Of a stretch of DNA of 36,630 bases, positions 26,050 through 34,548 are shown piece by piece (position 1 is the stretch's first letter; every line of letters begins with the position of its first letter). Under the pieces are notes generated by a model. The model did no database searches. It had not been told where the DNA came from and worked only from the letters and a program-made list of their open reading frames with translations. The translations under genes and the position numbers were made by a program. This DNA comes from Gammaproteobacteria bacterium (GTDB taxonomy: Bacteria > Pseudomonadota > Gammaproteobacteria > Steroidobacterales > Woeseiaceae), in assembly GCA_030426325.1 (NCBI GenBank), contig JAUHYO010000004.1:1-36630 (forward strand), read 5' to 3'.

Positions 26050-26607
26050 ATGACTGCAGTTCTGAAACCTCGACCCAGACTCTCTCACGTCGGAATTTAC
26101 GTTCATGACATGGACCGCATGCTGGACTTTTACTGTCGTGTTTTCGGCTTTGTGGTCAGTGACAAGGGCCGTGGTATTAAAATGCCGATGCAACTGGTTT
26201 TCCTGACTGCAAATGACACGATGCACCACCAATTAGTGCTGGCATCCGGTCGACCGGCCGACGCGACATTCTCCACTGTAAACCAGCTGTCGTTCACCGT
26301 GACCGATCTGGATCAGCTTCGCGAAGTCCGGCGTCAAATGCTTCAGAACGGCGGGACCGATGTGCTTGATGTGAATCACGGAAACGCCTGGTCAGTTTAT
26401 GTTGACGATCCGGAAGGCAATCGCATCGAGGTGTATCTGGATAGTCCGTTCTACGTGCCGCAACCCCACTATGATCCCCTTGATCTCACTTTGAGTAATG
26501 AGGAAATCCTGGAACAAACGGAAGCCCATTGCCGGCGCGACACCGGATTCATGCTCCGTGAGGACTGGCAGAAGAAAATCGCGCAACAACTTGAGGATCA
26601 GGGGTGA
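26050..26607 (+). CDS. VOC-superfamily protein with H/Q/E ligand set
   Basis: This 185-residue protein has two VOC modules similar to its neighbour. The ligand positions read H13 (LSHVGIYVHD), Q79 (VNQLSFTVTD) and E127 (GNRIEVYLD), so the second histidine is replaced by glutamine. Glutamine is an accepted metal ligand in glyoxalase-type VOC proteins, so metal binding is possible but a different reaction or metal is likely. The C-terminal extension RRDTGFMLREDWQ differs from the neighbour. The gene starts 4 nt after the first VOC gene and its stop overlaps the DUF1185 start (GTGA). A heteromeric enzyme made of the two VOC proteins is a further possibility. Confidence 0.8.
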   Translation: MTAVLKPRPRLSHVGIYVHDMDRMLDFYCRVFGFVVSDKGRGIKMPMQLVFLTANDTMHHQLVLASGRPADATFSTVNQLSFTVTDLDQLREVRRQMLQNGGTDVLDVNHGNAWSVYVDDPEGNRIEVYLDSPFYVPQPHYDPLDLTLSNEEILEQTEAHCRRDTGFMLREDWQKKIAQQLEDQG

Positions 26608-27182
26608 AGCTCAATATTCGCAAGACCATCATTTCCATGGAAGAGATTCGTCACGAAGGTGGCGCGGAGGTTGATCCGCCGTTGCAGATAGGCACAATTG
26701 CCATCGTAATTAGCAATCCCTACGCATCCCGATACGAAGCCGATCCGACACCCTTCATGAAGGCCCTGAAGCCACTCGGACGCAAACTGGCTGAGCGACT
26801 GGCCGATGCACTCGGGGGACCCGGCAAAATTGAGGCCTATGGCAAGGGCGCGATAGTCGGCGAAGCCGGGGAATTGGAGCACGGTGCAATCTGGCACGAG
26901 CCGGGCGGCTGGGGCATGAAGGAAGCACTGGGCGGAAGCAAAGCGATTGTGCCTTCCAACAAGGTTGTGGGTGCCGTCGGGACACGGCTTATGGTCCCGC
27001 TGGCTCATGTGAATGCCGCTTACGTCCGAAGCCATTTCTCGAGCGCAGAGATCGGTATCCATGATGCGCCGCGCAGCCATGAAATCGTTTTCGGGCTGGC
27101 CATGTCAACAGGCGGCCGAATTCATGCAAGATTGGGAGGCCTGTCGGTTGCCGATATAAAAGGTGAAGACGGCCTGCGCTGA
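26604..27182 (+). CDS. DUF1185 / 'amino acid synthesis' family protein
   Basis: The 192-residue protein starts at GTG (26604), overlapping the VOC stop. Sequence such as GTIAIVISNPYASRYEADPTPFM, YGKGAIVGEAGELEHG and MVPLAHVNAAYVRSH matches the PF06684 family (DUF1185), annotated as amino acid synthesis protein on thin evidence. No catalytic residue set is established to my knowledge. It is embedded in a coupled catabolic operon between a VOC protein and an FAH-family hydrolase, so a role in amino acid synthesis here is unlikely. An isomerase, hydrolase or decarboxylase step on the ring-cleavage product is possible but unproven. Confidence 0.8.
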   Translation: MKLNIRKTIISMEEIRHEGGAEVDPPLQIGTIAIVISNPYASRYEADPTPFMKALKPLGRKLAERLADALGGPGKIEAYGKGAIVGEAGELEHGAIWHEPGGWGMKEALGGSKAIVPSNKVVGAVGTRLMVPLAHVNAAYVRSHFSSAEIGIHDAPRSHEIVFGLAMSTGGRIHARLGGLSVADIKGEDGLR

Positions 27183-27225
27183 TAGCATGTGTCAATCGGA
27201 TACTGCAAAACATTAAGGAGAAGCA

Positions 27226-28074
27226 ATGAAACTGGTTTCATACAGGTCGGGCGAGAACGAAAGCTACGGAAGCGTCAAAGGCGACGGCATCGTAGATCTC
27301 GGCGCACGACTGGGTGCGGCGTATCCGGATCTGGCTTCGATACTGGACTCGCAATTGGACCATGCTCGAGAAATTGTTGAGTCTGCATCTCCGGACGTAT
27401 CGTTCGACGAGGTAACGCATTTGCCGGTGATTCCTCGTCCGTCGAAGATTCTGATGGCGGCCGTCAATTACCTCGATCATCTTGAAGAGGCCAACAACGA
27501 TCACACTGAAAACCCGGTTCTATTCATTCGACTGGCCGACTCACAGATAGGACACTTGCAGCCTATCGTTCGGCCAAGAGTGTCCGAACGCCTGGATTAC
27601 GAAGGCGAGCTTGCCATCGTGATCGGTAAACATGGACGGCATATCTCGCAAGATGATGCGATGTCGCATGTCGTCGGTTATTCGTGTTACCACGACGGCA
27701 GCGTACGCGACTGGCAGCACCATACGAAGCAGTTTACGCCCGGCAAAAACTTCGCGTCGACCGGGGCATTTGGTCCCTGGCTTGTTACGGCGGACGAAAT
27801 CAAGGATCCCTTTGACCTGAACCTCGTGACACGATTAAACGGCCAGGAGATGCAGCGCACGAACACTTCGCTGATGATTCACTCCATGCAGAAACTGATT
27901 TCCTACATATCGACCTTCACTCCGCTACGACCCGGTGATGTCATCGTAACCGGTACCTGCGGTGGTGTAGGGAATGCGAGAAATCCAAAAATATTCCTCA
28001 AGCCGGGTGATACGGTCGAAGTCGAGATTTCGGACATCGGAACCCTGATCAATCCAGTTGTGGATGAATTGTGA
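27226..28074 (+). CDS. FAH-family hydrolase (copy B)
   Basis: The 282-residue protein has the FAH fold with the metal segment DYEGELAIVIGKHGRH, VGYSCYHDGSVRDWQ, the active loop KNFASTGAFGPW and GDVIVTGTCGGVGNA. It differs from copy A in the active loop (AS in place of DT, and AF in place of PT), pointing to a different substrate. A clear AAGGAG Shine-Dalgarno-like sequence precedes the ATG. It lies 43 nt after the DUF1185 gene. The family cleaves C-C bonds in acylpyruvates or acts on 2-hydroxy-2,4-dienoates. Confidence 0.9.
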   Translation: MKLVSYRSGENESYGSVKGDGIVDLGARLGAAYPDLASILDSQLDHAREIVESASPDVSFDEVTHLPVIPRPSKILMAAVNYLDHLEEANNDHTENPVLFIRLADSQIGHLQPIVRPRVSERLDYEGELAIVIGKHGRHISQDDAMSHVVGYSCYHDGSVRDWQHHTKQFTPGKNFASTGAFGPWLVTADEIKDPFDLNLVTRLNGQEMQRTNTSLMIHSMQKLISYISTFTPLRPGDVIVTGTCGGVGNARNPKIFLKPGDTVEVEISDIGTLINPVVDEL

Positions 28075-28110
28075 TCGGTCGCATCCTACTGATCCGTACT
28101 CCCTGCTGAC

Positions 28111-29241
28111 ATGGCCGATACGGACCTTCTCGTCATCGGGGCTGGTGTGATCGGTCTTGCGGTGGCGAGAGAAGCGGCACGGCGAGGCATCGAAACCATG
28201 ATCCTCGAAGCAGGCGATACCATTGGTGGTGAAACGTCATCTCGCAACAGTGAAGTCATTCATGCCGGTATTTACTACACTCCCGGCAGTCTTAAAGCCC
28301 GGCACTGTATTGAGGGGCGCAATCGACTCTATCAATACGTGCAAGAGCGAAATGTGCCGTTTCGACGCTGCGGCAAGCTGATCGTTGCAAACAGCGAAAA
28401 AGAAGACGCTACCTTGCACGAGCTGCAAAGGCGCTCGATTGAGAATGGATTGACAGATGCCGATGCACTGCAATACTTCAGCGCGGGCGACATCAATGAA
28501 CTCGAACCACAGGTACGGGCGCGCTCGGCTCTGTATTCGCCGTCAAGTGGCATCGTCGACAGCCATGCCCTGATGATGGCGTTGCTGGCCGATGCCCAGT
28601 CCGATGGCGCGATTCTGGCCCTGCGTACCCGGGTCGACCAACTTGAACCCGGAGAACCGCACGTGCTCCAGGGCAGCAGCAGCGGAGAGCATTGGCGCCT
28701 GACGGCCAATAACGTTGTTGTCGCAACCGGCCTGCATTCCGCGCAACTCATGACGCAAGATGATCGGCTAAATGCCCTGGCTCCGACGATTCGCTGGGTA
28801 AAAGGAAGTTACTTCGCACTACAGGGCAAAAGCCCTTTTCGTCACCTGGTTTATCCGGTGCCAACGAAGGACGGGCTCGGGATTCATGCCACGCTCGACA
28901 TGGCCGGAAGCACACGGTTCGGCCCGGATACCGAAACGGTGAACAGTATTGCCTACTCAGTCGATGCCCGCAGGCGCGACACTTTTGCATCCTCGATTCG
29001 GCGCTATTGGCCCGAGCTGCAAGCTGAGCGACTGGTGCCGGGCTATGCCGGTATTCGTCCCAAAGCACAGCCCGCAGGTGCTGAGGCCGATTTTCTGATT
29101 CAGGGGCCGCAGGAACTTGGCGTGCAAGGGCTGGTATTTCTGCACGGTATTGAGAGCCCGGGTTTGACGGCGTCATTGTCGCTAGCCAGTGCCGTGAACG
29201 ATTCCCTGCCCGTCGCCCGGCGATCAAGGCGAGCATCCTGA
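28111..29241 (+). CDS. FAD-dependent L-2-hydroxyacid oxidase/dehydrogenase (LhgO-like)
   Basis: This 376-residue flavoprotein of the DAO superfamily begins LLVIGAGVIGLAVAREAARR (FAD-binding GxGxxG). It continues with ETSSRNSEVIHAGIYYTPGS, highly typical of L-2-hydroxyglutarate dehydrogenase/oxidase (LhgO). GYAGIRPKAQP and LHGIESPGLTASLSLA complete the family pattern. Such enzymes oxidise L-2-hydroxydicarboxylates to 2-keto acids and pass electrons to quinone or oxygen. Here it could act on a hydroxyacid released by an FAH-family enzyme. Its stop overlaps the start of the next gene by one base. Substrate specificity is not determinable from the sequence. Confidence 0.87.
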   Translation: MADTDLLVIGAGVIGLAVAREAARRGIETMILEAGDTIGGETSSRNSEVIHAGIYYTPGSLKARHCIEGRNRLYQYVQERNVPFRRCGKLIVANSEKEDATLHELQRRSIENGLTDADALQYFSAGDINELEPQVRARSALYSPSSGIVDSHALMMALLADAQSDGAILALRTRVDQLEPGEPHVLQGSSSGEHWRLTANNVVVATGLHSAQLMTQDDRLNALAPTIRWVKGSYFALQGKSPFRHLVYPVPTKDGLGIHATLDMAGSTRFGPDTETVNSIAYSVDARRRDTFASSIRRYWPELQAERLVPGYAGIRPKAQPAGAEADFLIQGPQELGVQGLVFLHGIESPGLTASLSLASAVNDSLPVARRSRRAS

Positions 29242-30140
29242 TGTCGACACTGGGATTCCTGGGCATTGGAAGAATGGGGCAGGCGATGGCGCCGCGCTTG
29301 ATAGAGGCGGGATTCAAGCTTGTCATTTGGAACCGGTCGGTCGAAGCCACCAGGGAGCTGCAACAGGCGGGCGCGTTGGTCGCCAGCCATCCCAGCGAGA
29401 TCTGGGAGCATGCCGATATCGCCATCACCATGCTTCGTGATTCGGCCGCCATGATGTCGGTGCTGGAGGGACCGAAGGGGTTGCTGTCCGGTGTCTGTGA
29501 TCAAAAACTGATCTGCGACATGGCGACGCATTCACCCGCGGATTCTGTACGGATTGGCAAGCTGGTCGAAGACAGCGGAGCTCGATACGTCGACGCGCCG
29601 GTCGGAGGCACTGTCGAACCGGCGCGAACGGGCAATCTAGTTGTGTTTACCGGTGGCAGACCGGAGGACATCAAGCGCTTGCGAAGCGTTCTGGAACCTC
29701 TGTCACGACAAATTTTCGATATGGGGCGACAGGGCAACGGGGCGACGATGAAAATCATCATGAACCTCGTTCTTACCGTGTACTGGGAGGCCGTCGCCGA
29801 AGGCCTGTCAGTGGCGAAAGGCAGTGGACTTGATCCCGCTTTGGTTCTGGATGTCCTGGAACAAACGCCGGCAGCATTGCCTGTGTTGCCTGGCAAGCGG
29901 GACTTGCTGCTGGATATCTCCGATGATGTCGGTTTCGACATCAACGGTGTTCGAAAGGATATGCAGGCGGTCATGCGGACGCTGGCAGAACTGGGAATTT
30001 CCGCACCGGCCGCCGCGAGTACGCACGATGCAGTGAGCGATGCAGCGAGCTTCATGGACTATGGAACAAAAGACGTTGCCAAGCTCGCGTCCTATCGACA
30101 AAAACTGATCACCGAGCCGGATGGGACGGGCAACGGCTGA
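29241..30140 (+). CDS. HIBADH-family dehydrogenase (copy B)
   Basis: This 299-residue protein has the Rossmann motif GFLGIGRMGQAMAPRL, substrate segment DAPVGGTVEPARTG and catalytic lysine in GNGATMKIIMNLV. It is a member of the same family as the gene at 17328 but is clearly different in sequence (GTVEPA versus GGVRGA in the substrate segment), so the two are not a recent duplication. It follows the LhgO-like gene with no gap and overlaps the FAD monooxygenase start. It would oxidise a beta-hydroxyacid or reduce a semialdehyde with NAD(P). Confidence 0.88.
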   Translation: MSTLGFLGIGRMGQAMAPRLIEAGFKLVIWNRSVEATRELQQAGALVASHPSEIWEHADIAITMLRDSAAMMSVLEGPKGLLSGVCDQKLICDMATHSPADSVRIGKLVEDSGARYVDAPVGGTVEPARTGNLVVFTGGRPEDIKRLRSVLEPLSRQIFDMGRQGNGATMKIIMNLVLTVYWEAVAEGLSVAKGSGLDPALVLDVLEQTPAALPVLPGKRDLLLDISDDVGFDINGVRKDMQAVMRTLAELGISAPAAASTHDAVSDAASFMDYGTKDVAKLASYRQKLITEPDGTGNG

Positions 30141-31749
30141 AGTGAATAGTGCTCCAGACATTGTGAGCCGGAGGTCCGCCGACGTCCTGGTCGTCGGCGC
30201 CGGCCCGACCGGCTTGTTGGCTGCCAACCTGCTGGCGTTGTATGGGGTCGATGTGATCGTCGTTGAACGAAACGAGGGTCCCGTAAACGAACCTCGAGCA
30301 ATTATTCTGGACGACGAATTCTCACGTGTGCTGGCTACACTGGGCGTCGAGCATGAAATGCGGGAACATGGGTTTGGACCTGTCGGCGTGCACTACTTGT
30401 CGCGTCTGGGTTTCGCGATACTGAAGGTGGACGGTTTCGTAACGCCCAACGGCTTCGCCAATCGCACGACAATCTGGCAGCCAAAACTGGAAGAAGTCCT
30501 GGCAGGAAACCTGATACGCGAAGCGCCCGGTCGACTGCTGTTTGGTCATGAACTGACAGCGTTCAGTCAGACGGACTCCGGGATAACGGCCGAGATCAAA
30601 GATGCGTCTGCACACAGTCACGAGGTTTCTGCACGGTACCTGCTTGCCGCGGACGGTGCGAGAAGCCTCGTTCGCGAGAGGCTGAACGTCGACTTCGACG
30701 GGTTTTCAGCAGCCGATCAACCGCATGTCGTCGTCGATATCGCTGAGGACCCGGATGGATACCTGCCCTACACCAAATTTTTCTGCGATCCTCGCCGACC
30801 CTGTACCTCTGTTCCGCTGCCGTACGGCATGCGTCGGTTCGAGTTCTTCCTGTTTCCGGATGAGGACCCGGAGGCCATGCTGGAACCGCAGAATCTCGCG
30901 CGTCTGTTTCGGCCCTATCGCGATTTTGAATCTGTACGTGTCATGCGCAAGGCGGTCTATGTATTCCATTCAAGGCTTGCATCGAGCCTGCAGGTCGGAC
31001 GGGTCTTCCTGCTTGGCGATGCAGCACACCTGATGCCGCCATTCGGTGCGCAGGGAATGAACTCCGGTGCCAGGGATGCCAACAACCTGGCGTGGAAAAT
31101 TGCGTCGGTGATTCTCGGACGTAGCCGGGCGGGAGTTTTGCAGAGCTACGATGTAGAGCGACGCGATCATGTGTCGCGGATCATTCGCTACTCAGTACAA
31201 ATGGGGCGATTGAGCAACATTACGTCGAAGTTCGTTGCTCTGATTCGAGACCTGCTGTTCGGGTTGCTCAACCTGGTGCCGCCGGTACACCGTTATTTTC
31301 GCAGTATGCGCCACATGCCTAAACCGGACGTTGGCGCCGGGCTTGTGGTCGACTACGCGGGTGCGACACCGGAATGTCCGGTTGGACGCCCAGTGCCGCG
31401 CCTGACGATTGTCGATCGGCACGAAGGTCGTTTGTCGCTGGATGATGCAATGGGCTCGGGTTTTGCAATGATTGCCGTCGATGTGACGAGCGTAATCGAA
31501 AGAGCAATTGACAGGATTCGCGAATTCGACCCGACGACCCGGTGCATTCGAATGGGTCTGGACGATGGCGGGGATTACACACCGGGGGACGAAGAGGCGC
31601 ACCGGTGGTGTCAACTGCATCGCGGCAAAATTCTCCTGGTTCGCCCCGATCGTTATATCGCGATCTGCGCACCGCATGCTGGTATCGTTGCATCGATCGA
31701 CAAATTTCTGGCGGCGACCTGCCTGCCGAATAGTGAATTGGACCCGTAG
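30121..31749 (+). CDS. Class A FAD-dependent aromatic monooxygenase (MhpA/PheA-like)
   Basis: This 542-residue flavoprotein hydroxylase has the three class A fingerprints. They are GxGxxG in VVGAGPTGLLAANLLA (residues 26-31), the DG motif in LLAADGARSLVRERL, and the GD motif in FLLGDAAHLMPPFGAQGMNSG. The length and an extra C-terminal thioredoxin-like region (about 400-542) match the 3-(3-hydroxyphenyl)propionate hydroxylase/phenol hydroxylase group. These enzymes insert one oxygen ortho to a phenolic hydroxyl using NAD(P)H. The start is ambiguous: ATG at 30121 overlaps the preceding gene by 20 nt, and an in-frame GTG at 30142 is possible. It is the strongest indicator that the island's substrate passes through a phenolic intermediate. 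Confidence 0.9.
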   Translation: MGRATAEVNSAPDIVSRRSADVLVVGAGPTGLLAANLLALYGVDVIVVERNEGPVNEPRAIILDDEFSRVLATLGVEHEMREHGFGPVGVHYLSRLGFAILKVDGFVTPNGFANRTTIWQPKLEEVLAGNLIREAPGRLLFGHELTAFSQTDSGITAEIKDASAHSHEVSARYLLAADGARSLVRERLNVDFDGFSAADQPHVVVDIAEDPDGYLPYTKFFCDPRRPCTSVPLPYGMRRFEFFLFPDEDPEAMLEPQNLARLFRPYRDFESVRVMRKAVYVFHSRLASSLQVGRVFLLGDAAHLMPPFGAQGMNSGARDANNLAWKIASVILGRSRAGVLQSYDVERRDHVSRIIRYSVQMGRLSNITSKFVALIRDLLFGLLNLVPPVHRYFRSMRHMPKPDVGAGLVVDYAGATPECPVGRPVPRLTIVDRHEGRLSLDDAMGSGFAMIAVDVTSVIERAIDRIREFDPTTRCIRMGLDDGGDYTPGDEEAHRWCQLHRGKILLVRPDRYIAICAPHAGIVASIDKFLAATCLPNSELDP

Positions 31750-31782
31750 GCCCCGAACGCCGGCAGTAAGAGACCTGTTAAT

Positions 31783-32775
31783 GTGAGAGCTATCACCTAT
31801 TCCAAGTACGGTCCCCCCGAAGTCCTTGGCGTCCGCGAGGTTGACCAACCCGAACCCAAAGATGATGAAGTACTGATTCGGGTTCACGCTGCCGAAGCCA
31901 CCAAAGCAGATTGCGAAATGCGAAGTTTCAAGTTCGCAGTGAAATGGTTTTGGCTTCCACTGCGGCTTGCAGTTGGAGTATTCAGGCCGAGACGGCAGGT
32001 ATTGGGAGGCTATTTCTCAGGCGAAGTCGAATCGGTCGGGCGCTCTGTAACTCGCCTGTCCGTGGGCGACCGGATTTTCGGCAGCGCTGGAATTCGCATG
32101 GGCGCTTACGGAGAGTATCTCGTGCTACCGCAATGCGCCTGCGTGGCGGACAAGCCGGACAACTTGAGCCACGCCGAAGCAGCCGCAGTTCCACTGGGTG
32201 GGCTGAACGCAGTTCATTTCATGCGACGAGCCGGAATTCAACCGGGGGAGTCGGTTCTGATCAATGGAGCAGGTGGCAGCATCGGGGCGCATGCCGTGCA
32301 AATCGCCAAATCCTTAGGTGCCGAGGTGACGGCTGTTGACAGCGGTATCAAGCAGGACTTCATGCGCCGTCTTGGTGCGGATCACTGCATTGACTATACG
32401 AAAGAAAAATTTACCGGCAGCGGCCGACGTTACGACGTGATATTCGACATGGTCCCCGGGAGTTCGTATTCGGCCAGCATCCGAGCACTGAATCCCGGCG
32501 GACGCTATCTTTGCGGCAATCCTCGACTCTCGGTCATGCTTCGCTCGGTTCTGACGACCCGCTTCAGCAACAAGACGGCCAGCTTCGCGTTTGCAAGAGA
32601 AACCCGGGAAGAACTCCTGGCGCTGAAGGAAATGATTGAAGCCGGGAAAATTCAGGCAATCGTCGATCGGGTCTATTCAATGGAGGGTGCAGCCGAAGCT
32701 CATCGTCGCGTCGAGACCGAGGATCGCATCGGCGCAATCGTCATCGACATCGGCGGTTCTGAAATTCCAGCCTGA
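31783..32775 (+). CDS. MDR-family NAD(P)-dependent oxidoreductase (quinone reductase-like, copy C)
   Basis: The 330-residue protein starts at GTG (31783) with VRAITYSKYGPPEVLGV. It has a nucleotide-binding loop INGAGGSIGAHAVQIAKSLGAEV and ends with AHRRVETEDRIGAIVIDI, as in quinone oxidoreductase/TdsB-like MDR proteins. It lacks catalytic zinc ligands. It is less similar to the other two MDR proteins in this window than they are to each other. It is 33 nt downstream of the monooxygenase and is probably the last gene of the long operon. Its reaction is unknown. Confidence 0.85.
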   Translation: MRAITYSKYGPPEVLGVREVDQPEPKDDEVLIRVHAAEATKADCEMRSFKFAVKWFWLPLRLAVGVFRPRRQVLGGYFSGEVESVGRSVTRLSVGDRIFGSAGIRMGAYGEYLVLPQCACVADKPDNLSHAEAAAVPLGGLNAVHFMRRAGIQPGESVLINGAGGSIGAHAVQIAKSLGAEVTAVDSGIKQDFMRRLGADHCIDYTKEKFTGSGRRYDVIFDMVPGSSYSASIRALNPGGRYLCGNPRLSVMLRSVLTTRFSNKTASFAFARETREELLALKEMIEAGKIQAIVDRVYSMEGAAEAHRRVETEDRIGAIVIDIGGSEIPA

Positions 32776-32880
32776 AACGCGCCCTGGTTGAAACTATTCT
32801 GCGACGATTTCCAGCGCTGAGTCATCATCAGATGAAGCGCGCACAAGAATGCGGCACTCGAATAACAGGGGATCTTACTG

Positions 32881-34374
32881 ATGCGGCTAATCAACAGCGT
32901 CCAGGTCTGGGCCGGTATGCTTTTACTGGCAGGCACAGCAACAGCCAGTGACGAGGTGCTCGCACCTGTCGAGGAGCGCCTCGCCGCGTTCATGCAACAG
33001 GCAGCCGGTGAGGGTTTCAATGGCGGTGTGATCGTGTCGCGCGGTGATGATCTGCTGCTGCGGGCCGTTTACGGTGAGCGCGTGCCGGGACACGAGGAAC
33101 CCGTACAGTTCGATACGATTTCGACAATCGGATCAATCACAAAGCAATTCACCGCGGCGGCGGTGATCTTGCTGGAGCAGCAAGGGAAACTGTCGGTTGA
33201 TGATGCATTGTCCGAGTGGTTCGACAATGTCCCGGCCGACAAAGCTGAAATCACGATTCACCAGCTCTTGAGTCACCAGGCTGGTTTCGCCCCGGCTATT
33301 GGTCCTGACAGTGAACGCATCGGCAAGCGGGAATTTATTCGGCAGGCATTTGCCTCGGAGCTGTTGTTCCCGCCCGGCGCCGGCTACGAGTATTCAAACG
33401 TTGGCTTCAGCATTGCCGCGGCGATTGTCGAGCGCGCCTCCGGCCAGGATTACGAGTCTTTCCTGAAGGAATTCTTTTTCAAGCCTCTCGACATGCGCGA
33501 CACGGGTTACCAGCTTCCAAGAGATGAGCGGGCTCGCATCGCTCACGGCAAAAAGGACGACGGCAGCGATTGGGGCAGCGTGTACGAAAACTTCATCGCG
33601 GACGGCGGGCCGGGCTGGCACCTCGTTGGCAACGGCGGCATTCATTCAACACTCGACGATATGTTGCGTTGGCATCGCGGCCTGCAAAACGGCAGCGTCC
33701 TGAACGCAACTGCGACGACAAAGCTGTATGGCAAGTATGCGAGTGAACCGGGTGGCACTTTCTACGGCTACGGCTGGTCCATCGAAGAAACGCCCTGGGG
33801 CGCGACATTGATCACACACAATGGCGGCAACCCGTATTACTTCGCCGATTTTCTGCGTTTTCCGGATGACGACATCGCGATATACCTTTGGACAACGAGT
33901 CGCGACGGTCGGTTGAAAGATATCGGCCGGCCGCTGGCGAGCATCGTCTACGGGAGTCCGACACCATCGATACCACCACCGCCTCCGAAACTTGTACGAG
34001 TTGGATCTGCGCCTGAGGCTGCGCCGGATTCGTACGCGGCCAAATGGCAATTACCCGCCACGCCGCAGGCGGAGGTTGCCGCGAAGATGCTGGAAATTGT
34101 TCTCACCGACGACAACGCGGTACGAGATACGCTGATCGACGAGACTATCCATGCGGCACTGATCGAAAAGCGCGGCGCCGCGAGCATTGTTGATCTCGCG
34201 TCCGTCGTGCGGAGTGAACTGGGTGATTATCAGCTGCTTGGCATTCGGTCCTATCCGGACGATCGCATCGACGTCGAGTTCGATACGGTGCAGGGCGTCA
34301 TGGCAATGGAGTTAAGCCTCGACGACGACGGCGGGCTGAAAGTACGAGGCATCGGCCTGCGTATAGGCGACTAG
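32881..34374 (+). CDS. Exported serine hydrolase (class C beta-lactamase/S12 family)
   Basis: The 497-residue protein has a cleavable-looking signal peptide (about 1-22, ending ATAS). The S12 catalytic motifs are SITK (S85-K88), YSN (Y171-N173) and HNG in LITHNGGNPYY. It therefore resembles class C beta-lactamases, D-aminopeptidases and EstB-type esterases. The C-terminal 120 residues form an extra domain after a proline-rich linker (SIPPPPPK), common in periplasmic S12 proteins of unknown substrate. It stands 105 bp beyond the MDR gene with its own leader and no GntR-type operator, so it may not belong to the catabolic regulon. True beta-lactamase activity cannot be claimed. Confidence 0.87.
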   Translation: MRLINSVQVWAGMLLLAGTATASDEVLAPVEERLAAFMQQAAGEGFNGGVIVSRGDDLLLRAVYGERVPGHEEPVQFDTISTIGSITKQFTAAAVILLEQQGKLSVDDALSEWFDNVPADKAEITIHQLLSHQAGFAPAIGPDSERIGKREFIRQAFASELLFPPGAGYEYSNVGFSIAAAIVERASGQDYESFLKEFFFKPLDMRDTGYQLPRDERARIAHGKKDDGSDWGSVYENFIADGGPGWHLVGNGGIHSTLDDMLRWHRGLQNGSVLNATATTKLYGKYASEPGGTFYGYGWSIEETPWGATLITHNGGNPYYFADFLRFPDDDIAIYLWTTSRDGRLKDIGRPLASIVYGSPTPSIPPPPPKLVRVGSAPEAAPDSYAAKWQLPATPQAEVAAKMLEIVLTDDNAVRDTLIDETIHAALIEKRGAASIVDLASVVRSELGDYQLLGIRSYPDDRIDVEFDTVQGVMAMELSLDDDGGLKVRGIGLRIGD

Positions 34375-34427
34375 TTCGAGAGGGAATTTCAGGTTTTTCC
34401 CTATTCAATCGAGCGACCCGGTTTTCA

Positions 34428-34433
34428 GATAAT
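34428..34433 (+). promoter_or_regulatory. Possible -10 element GATAAT
   Basis: GATAAT matches the sigma70 -10 in five of six positions and would place a transcript start at about 34439-34440, exactly at the first base of the hairpin arm ATCAAGCC. The -35 (TTCAAT at 34404-34409) is weak. Prediction only. Confidence 0.35.
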
Positions 34434-34439
34434 GCGAGA

Positions 34440-34548
34440 ATCAAGCCTTAGGCTTGATGAAACCCGTTCGCTCACTCGGTGAGGGCTACTCCCGAAGCCG
34501 CCAGCGGACCCGAAGACAGCAGGTGTCGCTGGTTGCGGCAATCAAGCC
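34440..34548 (+). ncRNA. Candidate structured 5' leader with alternative pairing
   Basis: ATCAAGCC (34440-34447), loop TTA, and GGCTTGAT (34451-34458) form an 8-bp hairpin. A second copy of ATCAAGCC (34541-34548) ends directly at the ATG of the next ORF. GGCTTGAT can therefore pair with either copy but not both. Between them lie CTCAC-TCG-GTGAG (34471-34483) and GCCGCCAGCG (34497-34506) with CGCTG-GTT-GCGGC (34527-34539), a 10-bp stem with a 3-nt bulge. The long-range pairing would close a multibranch fold and bury the start region. No known riboswitch class is recognised. A terminator plus coincidence, or a REP-like repeat, remains possible. Confidence 0.45.

Noticed and set aside
28748-29452. 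234-residue minus-strand ORF antisense to the LhgO-like and HIBADH genes
   Set aside because: Both sense genes have clear motifs; the antisense product has no domain and begins inside a conserved gene.
31192-31887. 231-residue minus-strand ORF antisense to the monooxygenase
   Set aside because: It is a shadow of the flavoprotein reading frame and shows no motif.
12120-32775. Island considered as a phage or transposon-borne insertion
   Set aside because: There is no integrase, transposase, tRNA boundary or terminal repeat in the window, and base composition does not visibly shift.
34381-34402. AGGGAA-N10-TTCCCT as a terminator of the serine hydrolase gene
   Set aside because: The stem is short and AT-rich with a 10-nt loop and no T-run after it, so support is too weak.
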